64,000 nt of DNA from Aquimarina algicola (GTDB lineage Bacteria; Bacteroidota; Bacteroidia; Flavobacteriales; Flavobacteriaceae), in NCBI RefSeq assembly GCF_006443095.1, contig NZ_VFWZ01000003.1, forward strand, positions 248,001 through 312,000, given 5' to 3'. The notes beneath the pieces were generated by a model. That model had not been told where the DNA came from. It was given only the letters and a program-made list of their open reading frames with translations, and did no database searches. The position numbers and the translations under genes were made by a program. This document shows, in pieces, positions 45,736 to 54,542 of this stretch. The number at the start of each line of letters is the position of its first letter. Within the stretch, counting starts at the first letter, position 1.

Positions 45736-47070
45736 CTATAATTTAATGTTTGCTATTCGTATACCAAAGTAAAGTTCTAGTACTTTCAATTTAAAAATAT
45801 AATCAAATTTATTTTGTACTTCTTGACTTTGCGCATTTTCTAGCCTGAATTTTGATTGACTAAAATCAAAAGCGTTTGTTAATCCTACATCATATCTATC
45901 TTTTGCATAGTCATAAGCTCTTTCTTGTGCTTTTACAGAAACTTGTGCAGCTTCATATGCTTCTGCAGAGGCTTTTGCATCTAAATATGCTTGATATACA
46001 TTACTATCAAGATCTAATTGAGCTTGTTCTAACTGAAAAGCAGTTCGTTCTACATTGATTTTATTTCTTTTTACCTGACTTCTGGAAGCAAAACCATTCA
46101 AAATTGGCACATTAAGTTGTAAACCATAAGAGAATCCGTCATTTTCATACAACTGTTCTGTAAATCCTCTGTTCAAAAAATCATTATCTGCCCAACGTGT
46201 ATTATACCCAAAAAATGCAGAGAGTGTTGGATAGTAGCTACCTCTCGATATTTGTAGATCTTTTTTTGCTATTAATGTATTTTGTTCGGCAATCTGCACC
46301 TCATATCTTGATTGTCTTGCTTTATTAACAATCTCATTAATTGGTTTTTCTAGAATTTCTGCGGTAGGTACTAAATATTCTTGTTCTGCTATATCAAAAA
46401 TTTCATAGTCTTTGATCAATAGGTTTTGAGCAAGACTGATTAATGATATTTGAACTGCATTTTCTGCCTGTACAATACGAGTAAGTTCATCTGCCGAGGT
46501 TGCTTCTATTTCCAAAAGATCTCCTTGAGGCAGCACCCCTGCATCTACAAGTTCTTTTGTTCTTTTTAATTGTTCTATAGTAATCTCATGCTGTTTCTCA
46601 ATTACTTTTAACGATTCTTTATTAAGTAATACTTGTAAATAACTATTAGCAACTAACAAAATAATATCATCTTTAGACTGAGCTAAATTATACTGATTCA
46701 ACACTTTATTAATCCTTGCCCTCTGCAATTGTCTTAGATTACGTAGCCCATCGAATAGATTAACTCCCATATTTACAGAAGTTGTAAAAGAAGTAAAGGT
46801 ATTCGTTTCAAAAGCATTGGTAACCGGGTTGATATTTGCCCCCGTGTTTGAAGACAACGTTCCTGAACCGCTTAATGAAGGCACAAAATTACCGATTGCC
46901 TCTAACTTATCTATAGAAGCGTTTTCTACATTAAGCTCTGATTGTTTTATGGTTATATTATTTTCAAGAGCATATTCTACACATTCTTGCAGTGTCCATT
47001 TTTTATCTTGTGATTGTCCTTGCGAGAATGATAAAATGGTAACTAATAAAATTAGAGTTTTAATTTTCAT
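45736..47070 (-). CDS. TolC-family outer membrane efflux channel
   Basis: A 444-residue protein with signal peptide (IKTLILLVTILSFSQGQSQ). KKWTLQECVEYALENNITIK is the typical TolC family opening, and two halves of long coiled-coil helices follow, with the second half near SQVKRNKINVERTAFQLEQA. It forms the outer-membrane duct for the ABC exporter encoded upstream. The frame continues 21 codons further 5', but the signal peptide fixes the start at 47070. Confidence 0.92.
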   Translation of the reverse strand: MKIKTLILLVTILSFSQGQSQDKKWTLQECVEYALENNITIKQSELNVENASIDKLEAIGNFVPSLSGSGTLSSNTGANINPVTNAFETNTFTSFTTSVNMGVNLFDGLRNLRQLQRARINKVLNQYNLAQSKDDIILLVANSYLQVLLNKESLKVIEKQHEITIEQLKRTKELVDAGVLPQGDLLEIEATSADELTRIVQAENAVQISLISLAQNLLIKDYEIFDIAEQEYLVPTAEILEKPINEIVNKARQSRYEVQIAEQNTLIAKKDLQISRGSYYPTLSAFFGYNTRWADNDFLNRGFTEQLYENDGFSYGLQLNVPILNGFASRSQVKRNKINVERTAFQLEQAQLDLDSNVYQAYLDAKASAEAYEAAQVSVKAQERAYDYAKDRYDVGLTNAFDFSQSKFRLENAQSQEVQNKFDYIFKLKVLELYFGIRIANIKL

Positions 47071-47199
47071 AGGTTTAAAATGCAAAATTCTTTTGTAAAA
47101 TAAGAATATGCCCGGATGTTTTTTTGATTTCATACTAACAGCTGTATATGTATCTATTTAATCAACATTGTTACATTATATTGTAAAAACAAATCGAAT

Positions 47200-48315
47200 T
47201 TAATTTTCATCAAATTCTTCTTCTTTAATTTGATTCCACACTTTTACTTTATCACTTTTAGAGATTCCATTTTTTATTTCGACATTAATTCCATCACTTA
47301 TACCTAATACTACATCTTTCTGCTCAAATGTTTGCTCCCCAGTTTCTATTTCTACATAAGGTTTTTTTGTATTCTTGTCATATTGGATCAGGGCTTCTTT
47401 GAGTGCCATAACACCCTCAGCTCTGGCAAGAATAATAGATGCGTTTGCACTTAGTCCAGCTCTAATAAAAGTTGTATCTTTTTTATCCAGTGTTCCTTTG
47501 ATTTCAAATTGTATTGCTCCATTTTCATCTTTTCCTTTTGGAGCAATATAATCCAATACTGCATCAAATTGTTTGCCTTCTATGGCTCCGACTGTAATTT
47601 CTAAAGGAAGATTTTCTTTAATTTTTCCTACTTCGCTTTCATCTACTTTTCCTTCAAAAATCATTTCTCCCACATCGGCAACGGTTGCTATTGTGGTTCC
47701 ATCATTAAAATTGTTTGCCTCGATAACTTGATTTCCTACTTTGACAGAAACTTCTAGCACCATACCTGTTACAGTAGATCGTATTAGTGTATTAGCAACA
47801 CTACCTAATCCTCTTGCTGTACCTGTCCTAACGATTTGAAAATTTTGTTTTGCAGATTCATATGATTGCTTAGCTTGTTTATAAGCAACATCAGCAGAAT
47901 CAAACTCGTTTGCAGAGATGACTCCTTTTTCGAACAATTCTTTTTGTCTATTATATACTCTATCTTGATTCTCTAGATCGATACGTGCAGATTGTACTGC
48001 ATTTTGTGCACTTTGCATAGAAGAAATATCAGGAATGACTTTGATTTTGGCTATTAAATCTCCTGATTTAATCTGGTCTCCTGCTTCTATATAAATCTCA
48101 TCAATAATACCAGAAATATTAGGTTTAATCAAAACTTCTTCTTTTGGCACTATACTACCTGTGGCAACTGCTTTTTTGATAATGGTTTCGGTCGTAGCCG
48201 TTTCTGTCTCAAAGGTTACAGGCGCTTCTTGATTTTTTTGATATAGGTAAAATAAAGAGATTCCAAATACTAATACAATGAGAAGTAAAATAATAATAGT
48301 TACCGTTTTTTTCAT
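47200..48315 (-). CDS. Periplasmic adaptor (membrane fusion protein) of an efflux system
   Basis: A 371-residue HlyD/MacA-type adaptor with an N-terminal anchor (IIILLLIVLVFGISLFYLY), lipoyl-like halves (VATGSIVPKEEVLIKPNISG; LIRSTVTGMVLEVSVKVGNQ) and a short coiled-coil hairpin between. It would bridge the MacB-like permeases to the TolC-like channel. It lies 65 bp downstream of the second permease gene and 129 bp upstream of the tolC-like gene. Confidence 0.9.
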   Translation of the reverse strand: MKKTVTIIILLLIVLVFGISLFYLYQKNQEAPVTFETETATTETIIKKAVATGSIVPKEEVLIKPNISGIIDEIYIEAGDQIKSGDLIAKIKVIPDISSMQSAQNAVQSARIDLENQDRVYNRQKELFEKGVISANEFDSADVAYKQAKQSYESAKQNFQIVRTGTARGLGSVANTLIRSTVTGMVLEVSVKVGNQVIEANNFNDGTTIATVADVGEMIFEGKVDESEVGKIKENLPLEITVGAIEGKQFDAVLDYIAPKGKDENGAIQFEIKGTLDKKDTTFIRAGLSANASIILARAEGVMALKEALIQYDKNTKKPYVEIETGEQTFEQKDVVLGISDGINVEIKNGISKSDKVKVWNQIKEEEFDEN

Positions 48316-48380
48316 TTTATTGATATTGATTAATGTAATATCCGGTTGTTAAAAGGATATAAGATTGATTGATTTTTTAA

Positions 48381-49646
48381 TTATTCTGTTCGCAATGCGT
48401 CTATGGGTTTTGTTTTTATCGCTACCTGTGCCGGAATAAGCCCAGCTAATAATCCACTAGTAATCAGTATCACAAGTGCTACAAATATCACTACTAAATC
48501 TACACTTGGATTAGCAAACATTGTATCTTTGCTATCGGGATTTCCTTCCAACATTTTATTAATCAAATAGATAATCCCTGTAGAAGCTGCAATACCTGTC
48601 ATACCAGATATAATGGTTAGAAAAATTGATTCTAATAAAATTTGCCCTCTAACTGCCCAAGGTGAAGCCCCAAGTGCTCTGCGTATGCCTATTTCTTTTG
48701 TTCTTTCTTTTACTACAATAAGCATGATATTACTAATCCCAATAATTCCTGAAAGTAATATAAGTACCCCAACAAAATAAGCAACACCATTAAGCGCTAT
48801 AAACAAACCATTAACTTTATTAAATTCTTCATATAAATCAAAATTTCCTACTGCACGATTATCTTCAGGGTGTATTTTGTGATTTGTTTTAACGACTTCA
48901 ATAATATCATCTTTTAATTCTGAAATTGACTCATTATCCTTTGCTGTAATAGCCATCCACCCTACTCTATCTCCAAAATTAAATGCCTGTGAAAAAGAAG
49001 TAAAAGGAACATATATTTCTTTTTGTCCTTCTTCTGCATCTCCATTGTTATTTCTCTTGGTATAGGTACCGATGACCATAAAACTTACTCCTTGTATTTT
49101 TATGTAGTCTCCTATAGGTTCTTCACCATCAGGAAACAATTCTTTTTTTACCCCTTCACCTATTACGGCTACTTTTCTACGATTACCAATATCTCCATAA
49201 TTAATAAATCTACCTGAGGTAATACTAATCGGGTCTTGTCTTATAATCTCCGGATAGTCCCCAAATACATTGAAAGCACCTGTGTTTAATCCCCTAGTAA
49301 CATTATTAGTTCCTCTAAAACCTCCTAATCGATTTCTTGGTGAAATATATTCTAATCCTGGCACTTGATCTCTAATTGAAGCTACATCTCCAATTTTGAA
49401 ATCAAAACGTCTTCCTTTTGGTAAGCCTTTATATGGTTTTGATGCGGTTTGTGTCCACATAAACATAGTGTTTGTAGCAATATCACCAAAACCTTGTTTT
49501 ACCCCATTTTCTAATCCTTTTCCTGCCGCTAGAAGGATCACCAATATAAATATCCCCCAAAACACCCCAAAAGCGGTAAGCAATGTTCTGAACCAATTTG
49601 CAGTCAGTGCTTCTAATATTTCACTCCATTGATCTCTATTAAACAT
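48381..49646 (-). CDS. MacB/FtsX-type ABC transporter permease (second of two)
   Basis: A 421-residue permease with one N-terminal and three C-terminal transmembrane helices around a large MacB_PCD periplasmic domain. Family marks: the N-terminal ALTANWFRTLLTAFGVFWGI and the C-terminal SNIMLIVVKERTKEIGIRRA, the coupling-helix region before the last helices. It starts 1 bp after the stop of its paralog; together they probably form a heterodimer served by the ATPase at 50888. Substrate unknown. Confidence 0.9.
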   Translation of the reverse strand: MFNRDQWSEILEALTANWFRTLLTAFGVFWGIFILVILLAAGKGLENGVKQGFGDIATNTMFMWTQTASKPYKGLPKGRRFDFKIGDVASIRDQVPGLEYISPRNRLGGFRGTNNVTRGLNTGAFNVFGDYPEIIRQDPISITSGRFINYGDIGNRRKVAVIGEGVKKELFPDGEEPIGDYIKIQGVSFMVIGTYTKRNNNGDAEEGQKEIYVPFTSFSQAFNFGDRVGWMAITAKDNESISELKDDIIEVVKTNHKIHPEDNRAVGNFDLYEEFNKVNGLFIALNGVAYFVGVLILLSGIIGISNIMLIVVKERTKEIGIRRALGASPWAVRGQILLESIFLTIISGMTGIAASTGIIYLINKMLEGNPDSKDTMFANPSVDLVVIFVALVILITSGLLAGLIPAQVAIKTKPIDALRTE

Positions 49647-49647
49647 A

Positions 49648-50895
49648 TTATTCGTCTCTAAGTGCTACAATAGGTTTGATTCTTACTGCTCGCCATGCTG
49701 GAAAAAATCCTGCCAAAGCACCTGCAAGGATAAGTATTAATACAGTAGTAATAGCTACATTAAAATTTACTGAAGGGTTTGCTATAAAGTTTGTCTGTAT
49801 CATCGGGCCAGCAAATTCTAACAACGTTAAACCTAATATCAGACCTGTAAACCCTGCTATTGTCGTCACAAAAATTGCTTCTTGCAAAATCATAGTAATA
49901 ATAGAACCAGGCTGAGCTCCAAGTGCTTTTCTAATACCGATTTCTTTTGTTCTTTCTTTTACTATGATGAGCATGATATTGCTCACCCCTACAACTCCTG
50001 CAATGATTGTACAAATACCTACCCACCAGAAAAAGGTTTTAATCATAAACATCAAATTATAAAAACGCTTCGCTCCTTTCAAACTATTATTTACACCTAT
50101 AGCTCTCTTATCTTCTGGTGAGATCACATGTTTTTCTTTGAGGTAGCCTTTCATAGATGCCACAAATTCTTGTGATTTGCGTACTGCAGTTTCAAAATCT
50201 TTTTCAGGTTTTAGTGTATAGGCTAGGCCATCTATCCCTTGTCCTTTGCTAAATATTTGTTGTGCTATTGGAGATGGAACAAATACTCTATCTTCTTCTC
50301 TTTCTCCTGCTTTATCATGAAATACCCCTACTACCATAAATGGAATATCATTAATTCTGATCAACTCTCCTATTGGATCTTTATCTTTTTTAAAAAGATC
50401 TTTTTTCACTTTATTTCCAATAACAACAACTTTGTTTCTCTCTTTGATATCATTTTGATTGATAAATCGTCCTGAAATCATTTCTTCATTTTCTATCATT
50501 TGAAAATCAGGAAATATACCTTCTACACCATAACTCCCTGATTCTTTTTTATAAGAAACTACAATCCCCCAATCTCTTGCTCTTGATGATTTATATTCTA
50601 GATACTTTTCATTTTTTCGATTAATAAAGTCATAATCTTGATTGGTCATTATGATTTCCCGACCCGGATTTAGTCCTTTATATTCTACAGAAGTTGTTCT
50701 TGTCCATACCCAAATACTATTTGAAGCATCACTTTCAAACTCTTTAGCTATACCATTTTGCATCCCTTGCCCCACTCCTAGAAGAAGTACAAGAATAAAA
50801 ATCCCTGAAGCTACAGATACTCCTGTAAGAAATGTTCGTAATTTGTTTTTCCCTATGGCATCAAAAATTTCCTGCCATCGTTCTATATTAAACAT
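49648..50895 (-). CDS. MacB/FtsX-type ABC transporter permease (first of two)
   Basis: A 415-residue permease with the same layout as its downstream paralog: KNKLRTFLTGVSVASGIFIL at the first helix, a periplasmic MacB_PCD domain, and SNIMLIIVKERTKEIGIRKA before the last three helices. Its start overlaps the end of the ATPase gene by 8 bp, so translation is likely coupled. The MacB family exports peptides, lipoproteins, siderophores or drugs; no substrate can be named. Confidence 0.9.
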   Translation of the reverse strand: MFNIERWQEIFDAIGKNKLRTFLTGVSVASGIFILVLLLGVGQGMQNGIAKEFESDASNSIWVWTRTTSVEYKGLNPGREIIMTNQDYDFINRKNEKYLEYKSSRARDWGIVVSYKKESGSYGVEGIFPDFQMIENEEMISGRFINQNDIKERNKVVVIGNKVKKDLFKKDKDPIGELIRINDIPFMVVGVFHDKAGEREEDRVFVPSPIAQQIFSKGQGIDGLAYTLKPEKDFETAVRKSQEFVASMKGYLKEKHVISPEDKRAIGVNNSLKGAKRFYNLMFMIKTFFWWVGICTIIAGVVGVSNIMLIIVKERTKEIGIRKALGAQPGSIITMILQEAIFVTTIAGFTGLILGLTLLEFAGPMIQTNFIANPSVNFNVAITTVLILILAGALAGFFPAWRAVRIKPIVALRDE

Positions 50896-51589
50896 ATGCG
50901 GCTGCCTTTACTTGCTTAACAATGGTATCATCAATAATTACCCCGTCTTTAAGATTTACGATACGTTTTGTCATATCTGCTATATCCGGTTCATGTGTAA
51001 CAATCAAGATCGTTTTTCCTTCATCATTAATCCCCTGGATTAACTCCATTACCTCGTAAGATGTTTTGGTATCTAGAGCTCCTGTAGGCTCATCTGCAAG
51101 CAAAACTTTTGGCTCAGATGCCAGTGCTCGCGCAATAGCAACTCTTTGTTTTTGTCCTCCGGAAAGTTCATTTGGAAGATGTGTTGCCCAATCTGCAAGA
51201 CCAACCTTAGATAAATAATGCATCCCTTTTTCTATTCTCTCTTTACGTTTAATCCCTTGATAGTAGAGTGGTAATGCTACGTTATCTATTGCATTTTTGT
51301 AAGTGATCAAGTTAAATGACTGAAAAATAAACCCCAAAAATTGATTGCGATACTTTGCTGCAATCTTTTCGTTCAGATTTTTGATAGGCATACCATCTAG
51401 AAAGTAACTTCCTGTATCGGCTTCATCTAACATTCCTAAAATATTAAGTAATGTAGATTTTCCTGAACCTGAAGACCCCATGATAGAAACCAATTCTCCT
51501 TCTTTTACACTAAAATTAATTCCCTTAAGCACATGAAGAGAATTGCTTCCCATTTGGTAAGATTTATGTAAGTCTTTTATTTCAATCAT
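50888..51589 (-). CDS. ABC transporter ATP-binding protein (MacB/LolD-type)
   Basis: A 233-residue ATPase. Walker A is GSSGSGKST (38-46), the Q-loop lies in GFIFQSFNLI, the signature is LSGGQKQR near residue 141, Walker B is VLLADEPTGALD, and the switch His is in ILIVTHEPDIA. The type is that of LolD and MacB ATPase domains, here as a separate subunit. It heads the cluster ATPase-permease-permease-adaptor-TolC-adaptor-tsaB. Confidence 0.94.
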   Translation of the reverse strand: MIEIKDLHKSYQMGSNSLHVLKGINFSVKEGELVSIMGSSGSGKSTLLNILGMLDEADTGSYFLDGMPIKNLNEKIAAKYRNQFLGFIFQSFNLITYKNAIDNVALPLYYQGIKRKERIEKGMHYLSKVGLADWATHLPNELSGGQKQRVAIARALASEPKVLLADEPTGALDTKTSYEVMELIQGINDEGKTILIVTHEPDIADMTKRIVNLKDGVIIDDTIVKQVKAAAYV

Positions 51590-51716
51590 AACATGAGATT
51601 AAAATTATTGAGTATTGATCTTTTTAACAATACCTATTATAAAAATGTTAAGACTTACCAACTAAATTATTTACTAAAAAGAGTTTTTTTAAAATAATTA
51701 AATATACTTGTGGTCA

Positions 51717-51742
51717 GTTAGGTCTTGTATGATAAGACTAAC
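51717..51742. other. Imperfect hairpin between the export and oxidase clusters
   Basis: GTTAGGTCTT and AAGACTAAC pair over 9 bp with one bulged base and a 7-nt loop. There is no T-run, so it is not a good terminator; it could belong to the leader of the export operon or mark the end of the oxidase-assembly transcript. Confidence 0.25.
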
Positions 51743-51806
51743 CATTATATATTTTTGTTACACGAAGAAACGTTATGAAAATGTTAAAAATTTAATCCTG
51801 ATAAAA

Positions 51807-52040
51807 TTATGGTGTATCAGTAGTTTTTGATTTTTTCCTGTTGTTATAAACAACATATCCTACGACACCTATCAAAACATAAGGTATAATCATAAGGTAT
51901 ACAATACCGTTATTAATTCCTTTTGCGGCAGTTTGTCCTTCTTCGCTTTCTAAAACTGCTCTACACATTGCACATTGAGCTTCTACCGGAACACTCACTA
52001 GCATTAAAATTAAAAGTATATAGACTAATTTTGTATTCAT
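51807..52040 (-). CDS. Small membrane protein with CxxC, end of the oxidase-assembly cluster
   Basis: A 77-residue protein (87 if the ATG at 52070, next to the upstream stop, is used). The shorter start puts a signal peptide first (LVYILLILMLVSVPVEAQ). A CAMCRAVLESEEGQ segment follows directly, then NNGIVYLMIIPYVLIGVVGY, a second membrane helix, and a polar tail. The CxxC would face the periplasm. It is common beside DUF420 and SCO genes in flavobacteria, which points to a part in cytochrome oxidase biogenesis or redox, but no function is known. Confidence 0.65.
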   Translation of the reverse strand: MNTKLVYILLILMLVSVPVEAQCAMCRAVLESEEGQTAAKGINNGIVYLMIIPYVLIGVVGYVVYNNRKKSKTTDTP

Positions 52041-52070
52041 TTTCTTATGCTTATCATTAACATTTTTCAT

Positions 52071-52619
52071 TTAATGGACATAGTATGGCGAAATCATTAT
52101 ATAAACTACAACTCCAGTTATAGCGACATATAACCAGATTGGAAATGTAATTTTTGCAATTTTTCTATGCTTATCAAATCTTTCTGAGAGAGCTCTCACA
52201 TAAGTAATCAATACTAAAGGAATGATGATTATAGATAAAGCTATATGCGTTATTAAAATAAAAAAGTACACATAACGTATCACTCCTTCTCCTCCAAAAG
52301 ATGCAGAATCACTTGTCATATGATAGGCAACATACATTACCAAAAACAATACAGAACAAAGAATTGCCCCTTTCATTAATTTTTCATGCAGCTTAATATT
52401 TTTATTCTTTATCGCCCATAGTGCTGCAATTAAAATTACAGCTGTTATTCCATTAATCGTAGCATAAATCGGTGGCAAAAAAGTAAGTGGTTCCACCTGA
52501 AAGCCCATCTTTCTTAGATTGACACCAAATAAGGCTGCAACAGTTATCGGTATAACTACAGATAATATTACAATCCACTTATTATATTTCTTTTCTACAT
52601 CTGAAACGCTATTACTCAT
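52071..52619 (-). CDS. DUF420 membrane protein
   Basis: A 182-residue integral membrane protein with about five helices. The pattern LPPIYATINGITAVILIAAL, then HEKLMKGAILCSVLFLVMYV and THIALSIIIIPLVLITYVRA, with conserved His residues, is that of the DUF420 family. A related protein (CtaM) is needed for heme-copper oxidase maturation in Gram-positives. Its start overlaps the SCO gene by 8 bp, which supports an assembly role here. Confidence 0.87.
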   Translation of the reverse strand: MSNSVSDVEKKYNKWIVILSVVIPITVAALFGVNLRKMGFQVEPLTFLPPIYATINGITAVILIAALWAIKNKNIKLHEKLMKGAILCSVLFLVMYVAYHMTSDSASFGGEGVIRYVYFFILITHIALSIIIIPLVLITYVRALSERFDKHRKIAKITFPIWLYVAITGVVVYIMISPYYVH

Positions 52620-53346
52620 CTTCTTTCAATAATTTTTTTATGTCTTCTAATAGAATTGTTATTTGTTCTTCTTCACCATTTTCATCCATTTTCTCATCCA
52701 CTCCTATAGTACCTCTATAATAAATAATTGGATTTCCAGAAGCATCATATCTAGACCTGATAAAACCTTTTTTGTCAATCAAGGCGAAGTACCCATTATG
52801 CTCAAAACCTCCAGGTACTTCTGGGTTTTCTGCAGCATAAATATTAAAACCGGTATTTGCAAGATCGTAAATACGTTCTCTATCACCAGTTAAAAAATGC
52901 CAATCCGGATTAGTGACTTTATATCGTTCTGCATACTTTTTGAGTCTTCCTGGAGTATCAAATTTTGGGTTGATTGTAAAAGAAGCCACACCGAAACCTT
53001 CTTCTTCTTTTAATTTATCTTGCAAATAGACCAAATTAGAAGTCATCTTAGGACATATTGTAGGACAACTGGTAAAAAAGAATTCTGCTATATATACTTT
53101 ACCCTTAAAATCATGATTTGTAATAAGAAGGCTATCTTGATTCAAAAATGCGAATTCAGGCACTTTTTTAGGCTCTTCATTAAGTTTAATATAGGATAAT
53201 TTTTCATTTGTAACAGGGTTTTCTGCACTCATCCTATCATTTGAAACGATTGAGGTTTCTTTTACTCTATTAACAATTTTAGGAATGAAAATAATTCCAA
53301 AAATCAATATAATAAATGAGATACCTACATAAGAATACTTTTTCAT
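52612..53346 (-). CDS. SCO family copper-delivery protein
   Basis: A 244-residue thioredoxin-fold protein with an N-terminal membrane anchor (residues 5-24). C94 and C98 in FFFTSCPTICPKM, plus the His in GFEHNGYFALIDK, make up the copper site. SCO proteins metallate the CuA site of cytochrome oxidase subunit II or act as thiol oxidoreductases. It overlaps DUF420 and lies 10 bp downstream of a Cys-less relative. Confidence 0.92.
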   Translation of the reverse strand: MKKYSYVGISFIILIFGIIFIPKIVNRVKETSIVSNDRMSAENPVTNEKLSYIKLNEEPKKVPEFAFLNQDSLLITNHDFKGKVYIAEFFFTSCPTICPKMTSNLVYLQDKLKEEEGFGVASFTINPKFDTPGRLKKYAERYKVTNPDWHFLTGDRERIYDLANTGFNIYAAENPEVPGGFEHNGYFALIDKKGFIRSRYDASGNPIIYYRGTIGVDEKMDENGEEEQITILLEDIKKLLKEDE

Positions 53347-53356
53347 TGATCAAGAA

Positions 53357-54010
53357 TTATTTACTATTACGATCTGCCTTATATTTTTTAAGTGCTAAAC
53401 GATATTCAGCAAGAATTACTTTGACATCATCGGTCATCACATTTGCCAGATCAGCTACAGAGCTAGCATCATAACCATACGTTTTAGAATTATCGTCTTT
53501 TACACTTCCATCTCTTCCTCTTAAATTACCATCTTTATCAATAATAAACACAAAGTTAGTTGCTAAATTAGCATCCAATGTATGAGGAGTTTCTAAACTA
53601 TTAAACAACATTTTTATCTTTTCTGGTGTACTAAAAAGAAATTTCCAACCTGAAACATCTGCTATATCGTCTAATTCTTCTAATAAGTCTTTTGCAGCAT
53701 TTTCGCTACCAATTGGTAAGATCATTACAAATTGAAAATCCTTAAATTGATGGTTTTTTTTATAAATCTTCTGATTCAAGTTAAAGGCATTTCCTTGTTT
53801 GTTATACATATCCTTACCCAAAAAACCGAGGACAGTAATATTATCTTTGAAAGTAGCCTCTTGATTGGTTGAACTTTTTAAGACATTTACATCCAACACT
53901 TGATCGTTTAATACCGGTAATTTTGCAAAATTATGGACTCCCGAGGCAAAAAATAAATACGCAACTAATGGTAATACAAATAAAATACCTAAAACAAGAA
54001 ATTTTTTCAT
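53357..54010 (-). CDS. Membrane-anchored thioredoxin-fold protein without cysteines (SCO-like)
   Basis: A 217-residue protein with an N-terminal anchor (FLVLGILFVLPLVAYLFFAS). It can be laid against the adjacent SCO: FKDNITVLGFLGKDMYNKQG takes the place of SCO's FKGKVYIAEFFFTSCPTICP, and FVFIIDKDGNLRGRDG matches FALIDKKGFIRSRYDA. It contains no Cys at all, so it cannot bind copper as SCO does. Homologs at this spot are common in flavobacteria as unnamed proteins. It may be a structural or chaperone partner in oxidase assembly (inference). It is separated from the oxidase subunit genes by a terminator. Confidence 0.75.
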   Translation of the reverse strand: MKKFLVLGILFVLPLVAYLFFASGVHNFAKLPVLNDQVLDVNVLKSSTNQEATFKDNITVLGFLGKDMYNKQGNAFNLNQKIYKKNHQFKDFQFVMILPIGSENAAKDLLEELDDIADVSGWKFLFSTPEKIKMLFNSLETPHTLDANLATNFVFIIDKDGNLRGRDGSVKDDNSKTYGYDASSVADLANVMTDDVKVILAEYRLALKKYKADRNSK

Positions 54011-54098
54011 TTCACAACTATTTTTCCTTACCCAAACAAAGTAGACAGAACAACTTCTTACCCACTATAATCTGTTGTTACAAATAATATATAAAATT

Positions 54099-54129
54099 AA
54101 AAAAAGACGGTATAAATACCCGTCTTTTT
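54099..54129 (-). terminator. Rho-independent terminator of the oxidase subunit genes
   Basis: On the minus strand AAAAAGACGG and CCGTCTTTTT form a 10-bp stem with a 9-nt loop, ending in a run of seven T. It follows the subunit IV gene. Confidence 0.85.
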
Positions 54130-54157
54130 ACAATGCTTTTAACTTATATGATAAAGA

Positions 54158-54517
54158 TTAAAAATCCCAACTTACGTATCCTGATTTATAAACTTCATAT
54201 ATATAATCTCCTTCTGTAAGAAGTATAAAAATTAGATAACAAATTAAAAATACAGAGGTCCAAACGACAGATCTTCTTAATCCTTTTGTTTCACCTTCCA
54301 TATGCATAAATGCCCATGTAATATAATATGCTTTCCAAATTGTTAGAATTATAAATATCCAATTAAGAAGCTTCATACTTACCAACTTAATATCTACAAG
54401 AAAAGCTGGTTTTATAATTCCTAAGATTACTTCTACTATTGTAATTACAGAAAGAATGATAAATACGTTCCATATTCTTTTTGTATTCGACTCGTGGTGT
54501 GCTGTATCGTGTGCCAT
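54158..54517 (-). CDS. Cytochrome c oxidase subunit IV (CyoD/COX4-pro type)
   Basis: A 119-residue membrane protein with three transmembrane helices. A His-rich start (MAHDTAHHESN) is followed by RIWNVFIILSVITIVEVILG and YITWAFMHMEGETKGLRR, typical of prokaryotic subunit IV. The frame is open 18 codons further upstream, overlapping the subunit III gene, but the family start is the ATG at 54517. It lies 25 bp after subunit III. Confidence 0.88.
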   Translation of the reverse strand: MAHDTAHHESNTKRIWNVFIILSVITIVEVILGIIKPAFLVDIKLVSMKLLNWIFIILTIWKAYYITWAFMHMEGETKGLRRSVVWTSVFLICYLIFILLTEGDYIYEVYKSGYVSWDF

Positions 54518-54542
54518 AATAGTTATACTATCAATATTTTTA

